Below, one piece after another: positions 1-6,595 of a DNA stretch of 7,067 nucleotides. The stretch lies in NCBI GenBank assembly GCA_039183635.1, contig JBCDBL010000162.1:1-7067 (forward strand), read 5' to 3'. Numbering within the stretch: the first letter of the stretch is position 1; the number at the start of each line of letters is the position of its first letter. Both the position numbers and the translations under genes were made by a program. Under the pieces are notes generated by a model. That model saw only the letters and a list, made by a program, of their open reading frames with translations. It had not been told where the DNA came from and did not search any database. This DNA comes from JBCDBL01 sp039183635. GTDB taxonomy: Bacteria; Pseudomonadota; Alphaproteobacteria; Caulobacterales; Parvularculaceae.

Positions 1-732
1 GATCTCATTGAAAGCGCCGGCGGCGTCACGGTGGATCTCAGTCGACGGCCTGGCGGCGTTTCGGGCGCTTTGGTCCCCACGGTCGATACATTTAAACAAT
101 ATTACCATGCTGAAGCCGTGGCGACGGAACAACTGAGCCTCCATCTTGCGAAAGCCGTCGCTGGCCCCGAAGGTGTGCGTACGGCGGTGGACAAGGCGTT
201 GCGGGAGGTGCTCACCGCGCCGCGTAAGGCGGAGATCGTGCTGCGCGACGCCGATCGCGGCCGGGCGCGTCTTGCGCGCCACGTACGCGCCCGCTCCTTG
301 TGGGACTTCCGGCGCATCGAAGGCGGGCTTGACGATGTCGACCTTATCATCGGCGGGCTTGTGTTAAAATATGGGGCATCCCACCCATATATACTAACCG
401 CGGATGCTGATGAATGTCTTGATGCGATGGCGCGTGCGAATCTTGTGGATGAAACCCATACGGAAGAACTAAAGTCGACACGTGCGTTCTGGATGCGCAT
501 GTTGAGCGTGCAAGGACTGACGGGGTGGCTGGACCCTGAAACAGCGCCGCCGAGCGCGCGGCTTTCGGCGCTTATCGCCAAAGCTGCGGGGGTTGGCGAT
601 TTCTCGCAAGTGGAGCCTTTAATCCGCGGTCATGCCGATCGTGCGAATGTTCTGTATAATCACCTTATTCTCGGCCGCGATGGTCGTCAGGCGGCGAGCC
701 CCCATGGCGTTAGAATGGGTGTTGCGCATTAG
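1..732 (+). CDS. glnE: Glutamine synthetase adenylyltransferase GlnE, C-terminal part (5' end outside window)
   Basis: GlnE adenylylates and deadenylylates glutamine synthetase in response to PII, controlling nitrogen assimilation in the cytoplasm. The frame is open from base 1, so the GTG at 31 is not taken as a start; about 243 C-terminal residues are visible of a protein that is usually about 950-1000 residues. Visible features fit the end of the second (adenylyl-transferring) half. An RRPGGVSGALVPT segment is followed by a YYHAEAVATEQ segment that matches the family's region after the nucleotidyltransferase core. Then come WDFRRIEGGLDDVDLI (the family's GGLxDIEF helix start) and a helical C-terminal domain ending near NHLILGRD. 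The GSxxxxxxxxxxDxD catalytic motif would lie upstream of the window. The usual Glu of DIEF is Asp here (DVDLI, bases 331-345). The gene ends at TAG 730-732, convergent with the next gene. The family call is by motif only. Confidence 0.83.
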   Translation, partial: DLIESAGGVTVDLSRRPGGVSGALVPTVDTFKQYYHAEAVATEQLSLHLAKAVAGPEGVRTAVDKALREVLTAPRKAEIVLRDADRGRARLARHVRARSLWDFRRIEGGLDDVDLIIGGLVLKYGASHPYILTADADECLDAMARANLVDETHTEELKSTRAFWMRMLSVQGLTGWLDPETAPPSARLSALIAKAAGVGDFSQVEPLIRGHADRANVLYNHLILGRDGRQAASPHGVRMGVAH

Positions 733-741
733 ATTTTTCGG

Positions 742-763
742 GTGAACCGGCGGTCCAGTTCAC
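742..763. repeat. Small inverted repeat between convergent genes
   Basis: GTGAAC (742-747) and GTTCAC (758-763) form a 6-bp stem with a 10-nt loop in the 52-bp gap between the glnE stop and the converging hydrolase stop. Neither strand has a T-run directly after the stem, so it is not a convincing intrinsic terminator, although its position is right for one. Confidence 0.3.
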
Positions 764-784
764 ATATGGCCCGTTTCAGGGCGA

Positions 785-1594
785 TTACTCCACCGAATTT
801 TTAGCGGGCTGCAGATTTTCTTTGAGAAACGTAAATACCGCTTCGGCCGCTTGTTTCGTCGGCTCGCCTTCCGCATCGATAAGATCTTTTGTGAGTACGG
901 CGTGGGGGAATGGGTTTCCTTTTGGGTTTTGCGCCGTATCCGGTAGAACAATGGGGCGGAAGCGTTCTTCGCCGACAAGGGTTTCGATTGCATCGAAACG
1001 ATGACGCGTGCAGCTTGGATCGCCTTGAAACCTGAGCGCCATAACGGGTACATCCGTTCTTACGCTAAGAGCGTCTTTTTCCATTTCCGACATGTGAAGC
1101 GCCGATTTTCCGCGCGCTGTAAGCGCAAGCGGCAGCGCCGGCTGTGACGCCACTGTCGCGCGGACGGCGACGTCGACCACCAAAGACAAAGCAAAGTTAC
1201 CTGTCATACACATGCCGATAACGCCGACGCCGGCGCCGCCAACCTTCTCGTACATCTCTCGGGTTAAGGCTCTCAACCAAATTGTGACCGGGCTTGATGC
1301 GTTCGTCGCGAACAGGTGAATTTCGCGAGAAATACAGGCGCGCCACAAGCCGCGGGCGGGTCCAAGGGCTTTGGAGGGGCGCCCAGGCGCGCTGTACAGG
1401 TCCGGCGCCCATACGGTGAAGCCCTGTTCCACCAGCCAGTGGGCGAAACGCCAGAACTCAGGGACCATGCCCGGCAGTTCATGCATCACCAGTACGGCGG
1501 GCCCGGCCCCGGCGCGAAACACTTCGTGGCGCATGTCGAAGGCTTCAAAGGTGAAGCGGTCCGTAAACGGTGCGTATGTCGTATTTGCGCCCAT
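785..1594 (-). CDS. Dienelactone hydrolase family protein (alpha/beta hydrolase)
   Basis: Predicted cytoplasmic alpha/beta-hydrolase of the dienelactone hydrolase family, 269 residues. Members use a Cys-Asp-His triad on lactones or esters; the substrate here is unknown. All expected elements are visible: HELPG at 38-42 (the family's HExxG strand-turn, with Glu39), nucleophile elbow GMCMTG at 127-132 with Cys129, Asp192 in FQGDP, and His231 in NPFPHAV. The start chosen is ATG 1594, because GGAAAG precedes it by about 8 nt. An in-frame ATG at 1651 would add 19 residues but has no ribosome-binding site, and the added residues do not resemble the family N-terminus. The gene is transcribed divergently from the exported protein at 1744 and convergently with glnE. 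No pathway partner is visible, so a role in aromatic degradation should not be assumed. Confidence 0.9.
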   Translation of the reverse strand: MGANTTYAPFTDRFTFEAFDMRHEVFRAGAGPAVLVMHELPGMVPEFWRFAHWLVEQGFTVWAPDLYSAPGRPSKALGPARGLWRACISREIHLFATNASSPVTIWLRALTREMYEKVGGAGVGVIGMCMTGNFALSLVVDVAVRATVASQPALPLALTARGKSALHMSEMEKDALSVRTDVPVMALRFQGDPSCTRHRFDAIETLVGEERFRPIVLPDTAQNPKGNPFPHAVLTKDLIDAEGEPTKQAAEAVFTFLKENLQPAKNSVE

Positions 1595-1657
1595 TATGTT
1601 TTCTTTCCGAAAGACCCGATCACCGAAACATCTTACCGATTTTTCGTCCATATGCGA

Positions 1658-1686
1658 TTGACAATGTGCAGCGCCATGTCTTTAAA
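1658..1686 (+). promoter_or_regulatory. Predicted sigma-70-type promoter for the exported-protein gene
   Basis: A perfect TTGACA (1658-1663) is followed after 17 bp by TTTAAA (1681-1686, 4 of 6 to TATAAT). This would place transcription start near 1693, about 50 nt before the ATG at 1744. It lies in the divergent gap between the hydrolase and the exported protein. No comparable minus-strand promoter was recognised for the hydrolase. Confidence 0.5.
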
Positions 1687-1743
1687 GTTTACATGGCGGG
1701 TCCCGGTTCACGCGTTCCTTGTCGTTGAGGTCAAGAACGCCCT

Positions 1744-2442
1744 ATGTCTATGTATCGTTTCTTTTCTTCCCTATTTGTTTTTTGCGTTTTGCCGGCCTTT
1801 GGCGTGCAGGCGGAATTGCCCCCCGCTCTTGAGCAGGCGGTGACCCACGCCGAGCGGTTCGAGGGGGATCGTTTTGCTTTCACCCTGTCTTTGGAGACGG
1901 GGGACGGCGCTTATGTTGCAACGTTCGATCCGCGTTTGCCGGAAAACGCCAGATGGTCCCTTATGTCGCCTCCGCTAGAGGCTTTGTCCGCCGATGAAAA
2001 GAAGGCCTACGATGCGCTTGTGCAGGACAACACGGCTGACGAGGACCTTGTTTATGCGAATTTACGCCATGTGATAGGCGACGACGTCGCTGTGGTGTCC
2101 GAGACAGGCGCTGAGGTTGTGTACGGGTTTACCGTCATCGAAGAGGAAAAAGACGACGTACGGATCGCAAGCCCTCATATTCGAGGGGAGGCGACATTGC
2201 TGCGCGAAGGGGCTTATATTTCAAAAGTACGCTATTTCGCACCGAAACCTTTTAAACCGAACGCCGCGGCGAAAGTGGAGCGACTTGATATCATACAAAC
2301 GTATGCCCCGCTTTTTCCGGACGGCCCGGTCGTGAATATAGAAACGGTCTCCGAAGTCAGTGGAAAGGCGTTGTTCAGGTCCTTTGAAGAGCGCAGTTCG
2401 ACGGTTTATTCAAACGTATCTCAGGTAGATGTTGAGGATTAA
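1744..2442 (+). CDS. Exported (periplasmic) protein of unknown function
   Basis: I do not recognise the family. The 232-residue product begins with a clear Sec signal peptide: a short polar start with Arg5, a hydrophobic core FFSSLFVFCVLPAFG, and a likely signal-peptidase I site VQA|E after residue 23. There is no lipobox Cys at the cleavage site, so a soluble periplasmic or secreted product is inferred. The mature part is acidic, lacks further membrane segments and alternates short polar and hydrophobic stretches, consistent with a beta-rich fold. TTGAGG ends at 1730, a rather long 13-nt spacing to ATG 1744, so the in-frame ATG at 1750 (starting MYRFF) is an alternative. It is probably monocistronic, because the next genes run the other way. 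The 50-nt leader follows the promoter at 1658-1686. Confidence 0.8.
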   Translation: MSMYRFFSSLFVFCVLPAFGVQAELPPALEQAVTHAERFEGDRFAFTLSLETGDGAYVATFDPRLPENARWSLMSPPLEALSADEKKAYDALVQDNTADEDLVYANLRHVIGDDVAVVSETGAEVVYGFTVIEEEKDDVRIASPHIRGEATLLREGAYISKVRYFAPKPFKPNAAAKVERLDIIQTYAPLFPDGPVVNIETVSEVSGKALFRSFEERSSTVYSNVSQVDVED

Positions 2443-2511
2443 AGCGATCTTGGACACCTGAGATCGCTGAATTGCTTTGCGCCCCCGTTTACGCTGCGGG
2501 GGCGGCGATCT
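2443..2511. terminator. Convergent intergenic hairpins, possible bidirectional terminator
   Basis: This gap separates the plus-strand exported-protein gene (stop 2440-2442) from the minus-strand DUF4169 gene (stop at 2520). Hairpin A pairs AGCGATCT (2443-2450) with AGATCGCT (2461-2468). Hairpin B is GC-rich, CGCCCCCG (2480-2487) with CGGGGGCG (2497-2504), with a 9-nt loop. AGATCGC (2461-2467) can also pair with GCGATCT (2505-2511), which encloses hairpin B and competes with A. On the plus strand the outer stem is followed by a T-rich stretch rather than a clean T-run. Termination is inferred from position and stem strength. Confidence 0.5.
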
Positions 2512-2519
2512 TTCAACGT

Positions 2520-2693
2520 TTATTCTCTTTTCTTGCCCTCATGGTCTTTATCGGTTTTTTCCTTTTCCGCTTTAAGGCTGCGCTTGTCCGCTTTCGACAG
2601 TCCGTAGACAGTTCTGTTTTCCGCGGCGCGGCGTTCATTTTCGGCGCGCCGCCGTTTTTTGCGTTCTTTGTTAAGGTTTATGATGTCGGTCAT
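2520..2693 (-). CDS. DUF4169 family small basic protein
   Basis: A 57-residue ORF reading MTDIINLNKERKKRRRAENE at its N-terminus, then AAENRTVYGLSKADKRS and a Lys/Glu-rich tail ending in GKKRE. The opening xxIINLxxxRKxRxRAE, the central AAENRxxxGxxKAxK and the length of about 60 residues fit the alphaproteobacterial DUF4169 family, whose function is unknown. The protein is very rich in Lys, Arg and Glu and is probably one long amphipathic or disordered helix; nucleic-acid binding is only a guess. Its ATG (2693-2691) overlaps the TGA of the upstream RHH gene as ATGA, which indicates translational coupling and supports the start. It is the last gene of the minus-strand block. Confidence 0.87.
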   Translation of the reverse strand: MTDIINLNKERKKRRRAENERRAAENRTVYGLSKADKRSLKAEKEKTDKDHEGKKRE

Positions 2694-2932
2694 TGGTCCT
2701 TTGAAACCCCGCCGTTTTTTAATCGGTTTAAAACATAAACGCGCAAGGCGCTGGAGAGGTTTTGGGGTGTCTTGCCCGTAACGTCGCGTGTGGCGTCAAC
2801 CTCGCTCACGAGGGCGTTTAAAGACTGGCCGTCAGTTTTGGCTATACCCTTCAGGGTTTCCCAAAATTCCGCCTCAAGAGAAATGCTTGTGCGATGGCCC
2901 TGTAATGTGACGGAGCGTTTTTGCAAAGACAT
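2690..2932 (-). CDS. Ribbon-helix-helix (RHH_4 type) protein
   Basis: An 80-residue protein, MSLQKRSVTLQGHRTSISLE at the N-terminus, then AEFWETLKGIA, QSLNALVSEVD and QNLSSALRVYVL. The order is strand (about residues 5-19), helix (20-33), SLNALV helix (37-46) and NLSSALRVYVL helix (58-69). This is the pattern of the alphaproteobacterial RHH_4 family; some members are misannotated as aryl-sulfate sulfotransferase. A DNA-binding regulatory role is inferred from the fold; its operator is unknown. ATG 2932 is chosen because AAGGG lies about 5 nt upstream and the family starts close to KRSVTL. An upstream ATG at 2962 would add 10 residues and overlap the preceding gene. The start is 8 nt downstream of the lipoprotein stop, and the end overlaps the DUF4169 start by 4 nt. 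Confidence 0.9.
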   Translation of the reverse strand: MSLQKRSVTLQGHRTSISLEAEFWETLKGIAKTDGQSLNALVSEVDATRDVTGKTPQNLSSALRVYVLNRLKNGGVSKDQ

Positions 2933-2940
2933 TACGGCCC

Positions 2941-3621
2941 TTAATCGCAAAAAGAGCTGCAAGCGCTGCGGCTGGCGTATCTGAAGCGATACAAAATGCG
3001 ATAACAGTAATTTTCACAGCGACGGCTCTGTTTGTCGTAATAGCTTTTCGTTCTTTCGCGCCTGTTAAAGGCGTCGCTGAGAATACGTTCGGCGCTCGCC
3101 AATTCCGCTGCGATGTCTTGTTTCCGGGTGTCGGATGTTTCCGGGTTATCCCGCTCGCTGCGCAAGCGGCGCACGGGTTTCTTCGCCTTCGAAACCGCTT
3201 CGCGGGCGTGGTAATAGTCGTCTTTTGCGTAGTCTACGCGGGCGCCGGGCCCCGCCATCTCCGCACGAAATTCAAGGCCTTCATAGTACGCCTCAGCGAT
3301 GTAAGCGGGACAAAGTCTTGTGGCGAAACCGCCCTTGAGGCCTCCGGAAAATGCGCGGCCAGTCGTACAATATTCCCGATCAAGGCCGCTCTTATAGCCG
3401 CTTTCGAAGGCCGCGCCATCGGCTGCAAAGCCAGCTGCGGCGCAGACGGAGGCGTATCTGTCAAACGCCAGATCAACAAGATTGCCCGCCGCGCCGGCTT
3501 TGTACCCGAGCTGGGCCCAGTCCGCTGTCAAGCAGTCTTCAGGCGTGAACGTTTCACAGGCCTGAAGCGCCAATGCAGCGATAATGATGAGAAATTTTGC
3601 GCCAAAACCCGGCCGTCCCAT
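2941..3621 (-). CDS. DUF2799-type lipoprotein with coiled-coil and Cys-rich tail
   Basis: A predicted outer-membrane-anchored lipoprotein of 226 residues; function unknown. The N-terminus has a hydrophobic stretch (10-20) and lipobox LQAC with acylated Cys22. Glu at +2 is not the Asp inner-membrane retention signal. Residues 30-120 follow the DUF2799 style: a W-x5-YKAG segment, repeated GY/GL motifs such as ESGYKSGLDREYC, GGLKGG, and conserved-looking Cys30, Cys60, Cys85 and Cys104. Residues about 135-200 are charged and likely helical or coiled-coil. The last 25 residues contain Cys202, Cys206, Cys221 and Cys225 among Tyr and Arg, which is unusual. GAAGGGGG sits 6 nt before ATG 3621 and supports the start. 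A 75-nt gap separates it from the VOC gene, so it may have its own promoter, but none was clear. The RHH gene follows after 8 nt. Confidence 0.85.
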   Translation of the reverse strand: MGRPGFGAKFLIIIAALALQACETFTPEDCLTADWAQLGYKAGAAGNLVDLAFDRYASVCAAAGFAADGAAFESGYKSGLDREYCTTGRAFSGGLKGGFATRLCPAYIAEAYYEGLEFRAEMAGPGARVDYAKDDYYHAREAVSKAKKPVRRLRSERDNPETSDTRKQDIAAELASAERILSDAFNRRERTKSYYDKQSRRCENYCYRILYRFRYASRSACSSFCD

Positions 3622-3696
3622 TGCGCGCCCCCTTCGCTTGGGGACGAAGCGTAGAACGCGATGGTGCGGATCGCAACTTACCTTGAGGTTAAGGTC

Positions 3697-4122
3697 TTAC
3701 CATTTCGGGTCCGCCCCGGGGCGGTAGGAGCCGAAACTCCACTCATAGCCTTCCGGGTCGAGGACGCGACAACGGCGGGTGCCGAACTCAGTGTCGTGGG
3801 GCTCCCACACCACATGGGCGCCGGCGGCCTTGGCGCGTTCGAAAACGCCGTCGACATCATCGGTAACGATATAAAGTCCGCGTCCGGCGGGTTTGGTTTT
3901 AACGTCTCCGGCCCGCTGTTCGTCGCGGCCCGTTCCCATCATGATCGCGCCGCCGGGAAAGCGCATCTCAGCATGGAGGATTTCACCGTTTTCGCCATCC
4001 TGGGCGAAAGTTTTCTCAAAGCCGAAGGCTTTTTCAAGAAAGACGAGGGCGGCCGCAGCGTCTTCATATCCAAAATAAGCTGCGCAAACGGCGCCATCGG
4101 CCGGGATATTATCAGCGGTCAT
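3697..4122 (-). CDS. VOC / glyoxalase-fold family protein
   Basis: A 141-residue protein of the vicinal-oxygen-chelate superfamily, PhnB-like type. The visible two-module layout is YEDAAAALVFLEKAFGFEK (19-37), then EILHAEMRFPGGAIMMG (47-63), then YIVTDDVDGVFERAKAAGA (84-102), and finally RRCRVLDPEGYEWSFGSYRP (116-135). His50 and Glu127 are candidate metal ligands by family analogy. Members include metal-dependent dioxygenases, isomerases, resistance proteins and non-catalytic binders, so the substrate cannot be assigned. AAAGGAG lies 9 nt upstream of ATG 4122, a strong ribosome-binding site. The gene starts 20 nt after the fumC stop, so co-transcription with fumC is likely. Its stop is a TAA at 3697-3699. 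Confidence 0.9.
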   Translation of the reverse strand: MTADNIPADGAVCAAYFGYEDAAAALVFLEKAFGFEKTFAQDGENGEILHAEMRFPGGAIMMGTGRDEQRAGDVKTKPAGRGLYIVTDDVDGVFERAKAAGAHVVWEPHDTEFGTRRCRVLDPEGYEWSFGSYRPGADPKW

Positions 4123-4142
4123 AGGAACAGGCTCCTTTGCGC

Positions 4143-5534
4143 CTATTGGGGTTTCACCATATTCTCCGGTCGGACCACTTCGTCATATTGCTCAGCAGTT
4201 GCATAGCCGAGATTGATCGCCTCTTCCTTCAACGTTGTACCGTTCTTGTGGGCGGTTTTGGCGATCTCCGTCGCCTTGTCATATCCGATGGTGGGGGCGA
4301 GGGCGGTGACGAGCATAAGGGATTTTTCCATCAACTCCTTGATGCGCGCTTCGTTCGGCTTGATCCCGATAACGCATTTGTCGGTGAAAGACACAGCTGA
4401 GTCGCTCAGTAGGCGTATCGACTGCAGAACGTTGTAGGCGATGACGGGTTTAAAGACGTTCAGCTCGAAATGGCCTTGGCTGCCGGCGAAGGAGACTGCG
4501 GCGTTGTTGCCCATGACCTGGGTTGCGACCATGGTCAGCGCCTCGCACTGGGTGGGGTTCACCTTGCCCGGCATGATGGAGGAGCCGGGCTCGTTCTCCG
4601 GCAGCATGATCTCCGAAATCCCCGACCTTGGCCCGGAGCCGAGGAGGCGGATGTCATTGGCGATTTTGAAGAGGCTCGCCGCGACGGAGTTCAGCGCGCC
4701 GTGAGCCTCCACCAGGGCGTCATGGGTGCCGAGCGCCTCGAACTTATTCGGGGCGGTTTTAAACGGCAGTTTGGTGTACGCGGCGACTTCTTCGGCGAAT
4801 TTTTCCGCAAAGCCGGGTTTGGAATTGATGCCGGTGCCGACGGCCGTCCCGCCCTGGGCGAGCTCGTACAGAGCCGGCAAAGCACCTTCCACACGGCGGA
4901 CTCCATTGTCCACCATGGCGACGTAGCCTGAAAACTCCTGACCCAGAGTAAGGGGCGTTGCGTCCTGGAGGTGGGTGCGGCCGATCTTGATGATGTCGGA
5001 AAAGCTGGCGGCTTTATCGTTCAGCGCGTTGCGTAAGGTTTGCAGCGCCGGGACGAGGCTGTGGACAATCTCCTCCGCCGCGGCGATGTGCATGGCGGTG
5101 GGAAAGGTGTCGTTCGACGATTGCGAGCGGTTCACATGGTCGTTCGGGTGGACCGGGTCTTTGGAGCCGAGGACGCCGCCCATCATTTCAATGGCGCGAT
5201 TTGAGACGACCTCGTTCGTGTTCATGTTGGATTGGGTGCCTGAACCTGTTTGCCAGACCGATAACGGAAAATGATCGTCGAGTTTATTCTCCGCCACTTC
5301 CCCGGCGGCTTTTGCGATCGCCTCGCCGATCGGCTTTTCGATATTGTCGAGGGCGATGTTCGCTTTGGCGGCGCTCATTTTCACAACGCCGAGCGCGCGG
5401 ATGAGGGAGGTCGGCATCGTCTCCACGCCAATCGGGAAATTGATGAGGGAGCGGGCCGTCTGTGCGCCGAAATATTTATCGGAGGGAACTTCAAGGGGGC
5501 CGAAGCTGTCGGTTTCGGTGCGGGTCTCGGTCAT
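4143..5534 (-). CDS. fumC: Class II fumarate hydratase
   Basis: Fumarase C interconverts fumarate and L-malate in the TCA cycle as an iron-independent cytoplasmic homotetramer. The 463-residue protein is full length (E. coli FumC is about 467). It carries TGSGTQSNMNTNEV (97-110), HPNDHVNRSQSSNDTFP (129-145), GRTHLQDATPLTLGQE (185-200) with the catalytic-site His188, and the superfamily signature GSSIMPGKVNPTQ (317-329) with catalytic Ser318 and Lys324. The residue numbers coincide with those commonly used for E. coli FumC. The signature and TGSGTQSNMN separate it from aspartase and argininosuccinate lyase. ATG 5534 is chosen: AAAAGG precedes it by about 6 nt and MTETRTETDSFGPLEVP is a typical FumC start. 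The 22-residue in-frame extension to 5600 is not conserved-looking. It follows sspB after a 219-bp gap and leads into the VOC gene. Confidence 0.98.
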   Translation of the reverse strand: MTETRTETDSFGPLEVPSDKYFGAQTARSLINFPIGVETMPTSLIRALGVVKMSAAKANIALDNIEKPIGEAIAKAAGEVAENKLDDHFPLSVWQTGSGTQSNMNTNEVVSNRAIEMMGGVLGSKDPVHPNDHVNRSQSSNDTFPTAMHIAAAEEIVHSLVPALQTLRNALNDKAASFSDIIKIGRTHLQDATPLTLGQEFSGYVAMVDNGVRRVEGALPALYELAQGGTAVGTGINSKPGFAEKFAEEVAAYTKLPFKTAPNKFEALGTHDALVEAHGALNSVAASLFKIANDIRLLGSGPRSGISEIMLPENEPGSSIMPGKVNPTQCEALTMVATQVMGNNAAVSFAGSQGHFELNVFKPVIAYNVLQSIRLLSDSAVSFTDKCVIGIKPNEARIKELMEKSLMLVTALAPTIGYDKATEIAKTAHKNGTTLKEEAINLGYATAEQYDEVVRPENMVKPQ

Positions 5535-5753
5535 GGCGCGCCTTTTTTCATATTCAAGGGAAGACAAATGGCGGTTTATCATGCCGCGGTGAAAGCGCAA
5601 ATGGCGAGCGCGAAGGGATGCGGCATGGCGAGCGAAAAAACGGGCTTGTCGGTAAAGGCAAGGTGCGGGCTGTATTTGATGGCGCCGGCCTGCTGGTGCG
5701 GATCGACGCCGGCCCAGGGGGCAATGGCCCGCCTGGACGTTTTCGCCGACGTC
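5535..5753. other. sspB-fumC intergenic region without a supported gene
   Basis: In this 219-bp gap all minus-strand frames are partly open because of high GC, but none has a good start with a ribosome-binding site or a recognisable family pattern. No strong T-run terminator or clear -35/-10 pair was found. The gap is long enough to hold a separate fumC promoter, so sspB and fumC may not form one transcript. Confidence 0.5.
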
Positions 5754-6257
5754 TCATGTTTTGCGGAATTGATCGAGGCTGATGACCTCAGCGTCCTTGG
5801 GCGCCTCTTCCGCCGCGCTTTCGGTTTTCGGAGGCGCCTCCTGCTCCGGCCCGGCCTCTTGTGAAGGCTCCGGCGCCGCATCGTCCATGGCCTCGTCTTC
5901 CTGCGCATCGAACCGCAGGCCGAATTTCACGCTGGGGTCCATAAAGGCGACGACCGCGGAAAAGGGCACGATAAGGTGTTCGGGCGTGCGATTGAACGAC
6001 AACGTTACGCTGAACTTATCGTCATCGACATATAGATCCCAGAATTGGTGCTGCAGCACGATCGGCATGACATCGGGATATTCCGCCCGCAGATTATCGG
6101 ACATTTCAACACCGGGCGCGGTAGTTTTGAAATGAATATAAAAATGGTGATCGCCCGGCGTGCGTTTCAAAGCGGCGGCGATGGCCAGAGCCTCCCGCGC
6201 GACGCCGCGCATGGCGTTTTGAGTGAGAAGTCCGTAATCGATAATGTCGTTGGCCAT
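5754..6257 (-). CDS. sspB: SspB, ClpXP protease adaptor (alphaproteobacterial type)
   Basis: SspB binds ssrA-tagged and some other substrates and delivers them to the ClpXP protease. The 167-residue protein starts MANDIIDYGLL, then has AMRGVAREAL helix residues and HHFYIHFKTTAPGVEM (37-52), RAEYPDVMPIVLQHQFWDL (57-75) and RTPEHLIVPFSAVVAFMDPS (90-109), which together form the substrate-binding fold. A low-complexity acidic, Pro/Ala-rich linker (about 117-155) follows, and the C-terminus EVISLDQFRKT (157-167) matches the short conserved tail expected to dock on the ClpX N-domain. All parts of a working adaptor are therefore present. The ribosome-binding site is weak (AAAGG about 12 nt upstream). 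It is the first gene of the minus-strand block. Confidence 0.96.
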   Translation of the reverse strand: MANDIIDYGLLTQNAMRGVAREALAIAAALKRTPGDHHFYIHFKTTAPGVEMSDNLRAEYPDVMPIVLQHQFWDLYVDDDKFSVTLSFNRTPEHLIVPFSAVVAFMDPSVKFGLRFDAQEDEAMDDAAPEPSQEAGPEQEAPPKTESAAEEAPKDAEVISLDQFRKT

Positions 6258-6311
6258 AGGGGCGCGCGCCTTTATGTGGTCGGCGATCTAAGCCGCCGCG
6301 GATGGGGTGCA

Positions 6312-6340
6312 CTCTAATCCGTTGCGTATTGTATGCAACG
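6312..6340 (-). promoter_or_regulatory. Possible sspB upstream control element
   Basis: Upstream of sspB, CGTTGC (6320-6325) and GCAACG (6335-6340) form a 6-bp inverted repeat around ATTGTA (6328-6333), which reads TACAAT on the minus strand, 5 of 6 to a -10 box. No acceptable -35 box was found at 16-18 bp. It may be an operator over a -10 element, but the evidence is weak. Confidence 0.25.
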
Positions 6341-6516
6341 TCTCGGGATAGGTTCGCCGAATATTGTCACGGGGGTGTTTTCGCAAGGACCAGAGAGGCG
6401 ATTAGAGCGGATTGCAGGCGAAGCGGCTCACCGGTTCATTGTCCATGGGTCTGCTAAAACAAGGCCTTAGGGCCGTTTGCGACGGCTCGGCTGAATCACA
6501 TCTGACGCAAACGGCT
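6312..6516. repeat. Candidate interspersed intergenic element with inverted repeats
   Basis: CTCTAATC (6312-6319) is repeated inverted as GATTAGAG (6400-6407). Further right, GCCGTTTGCG (6472-6481) pairs perfectly with CGCAAACGGC (6506-6515), a 10-bp stem with a 24-nt loop. The stretch reading TTAGAGCGGATTGCAGGCGA onward has the look of the repeated hairpin-rich elements common between alphaproteobacterial genes. Only one copy is in the window, so the multicopy nature is an inference from memory of similar elements. No coding frame is supported here. Confidence 0.4.
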
Positions 6517-6595
6517 CAAAACGACCTCTTGTCGGGGGGATATGCCCTTTAAAGGAAGAGACCTCACTGCTTTCGAACATTGAATATTATAAACT

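Noticed and set aside
3118..3654. Plus-strand 178-codon frame
   Set aside because: It is antisense to the lipoprotein gene, which has a lipobox, a ribosome-binding site and a family pattern.
3680..3695. ACCTT/AAGGT hairpin after the VOC gene
   Set aside because: The stem is only 5 bp and has no T-run on the minus strand, so a terminator is not supported.
5579..5753. Possible small gene between sspB and fumC
   Set aside because: The minus-strand frame lacks a start codon with a ribosome-binding site and gives no recognisable family pattern. The plus-strand frame is likewise unconvincing.
5271..5864. Plus-strand 197-codon frame
   Set aside because: It overlaps the start of fumC and the end of sspB on the opposite strand and looks like the usual antisense shadow of GC-rich genes.
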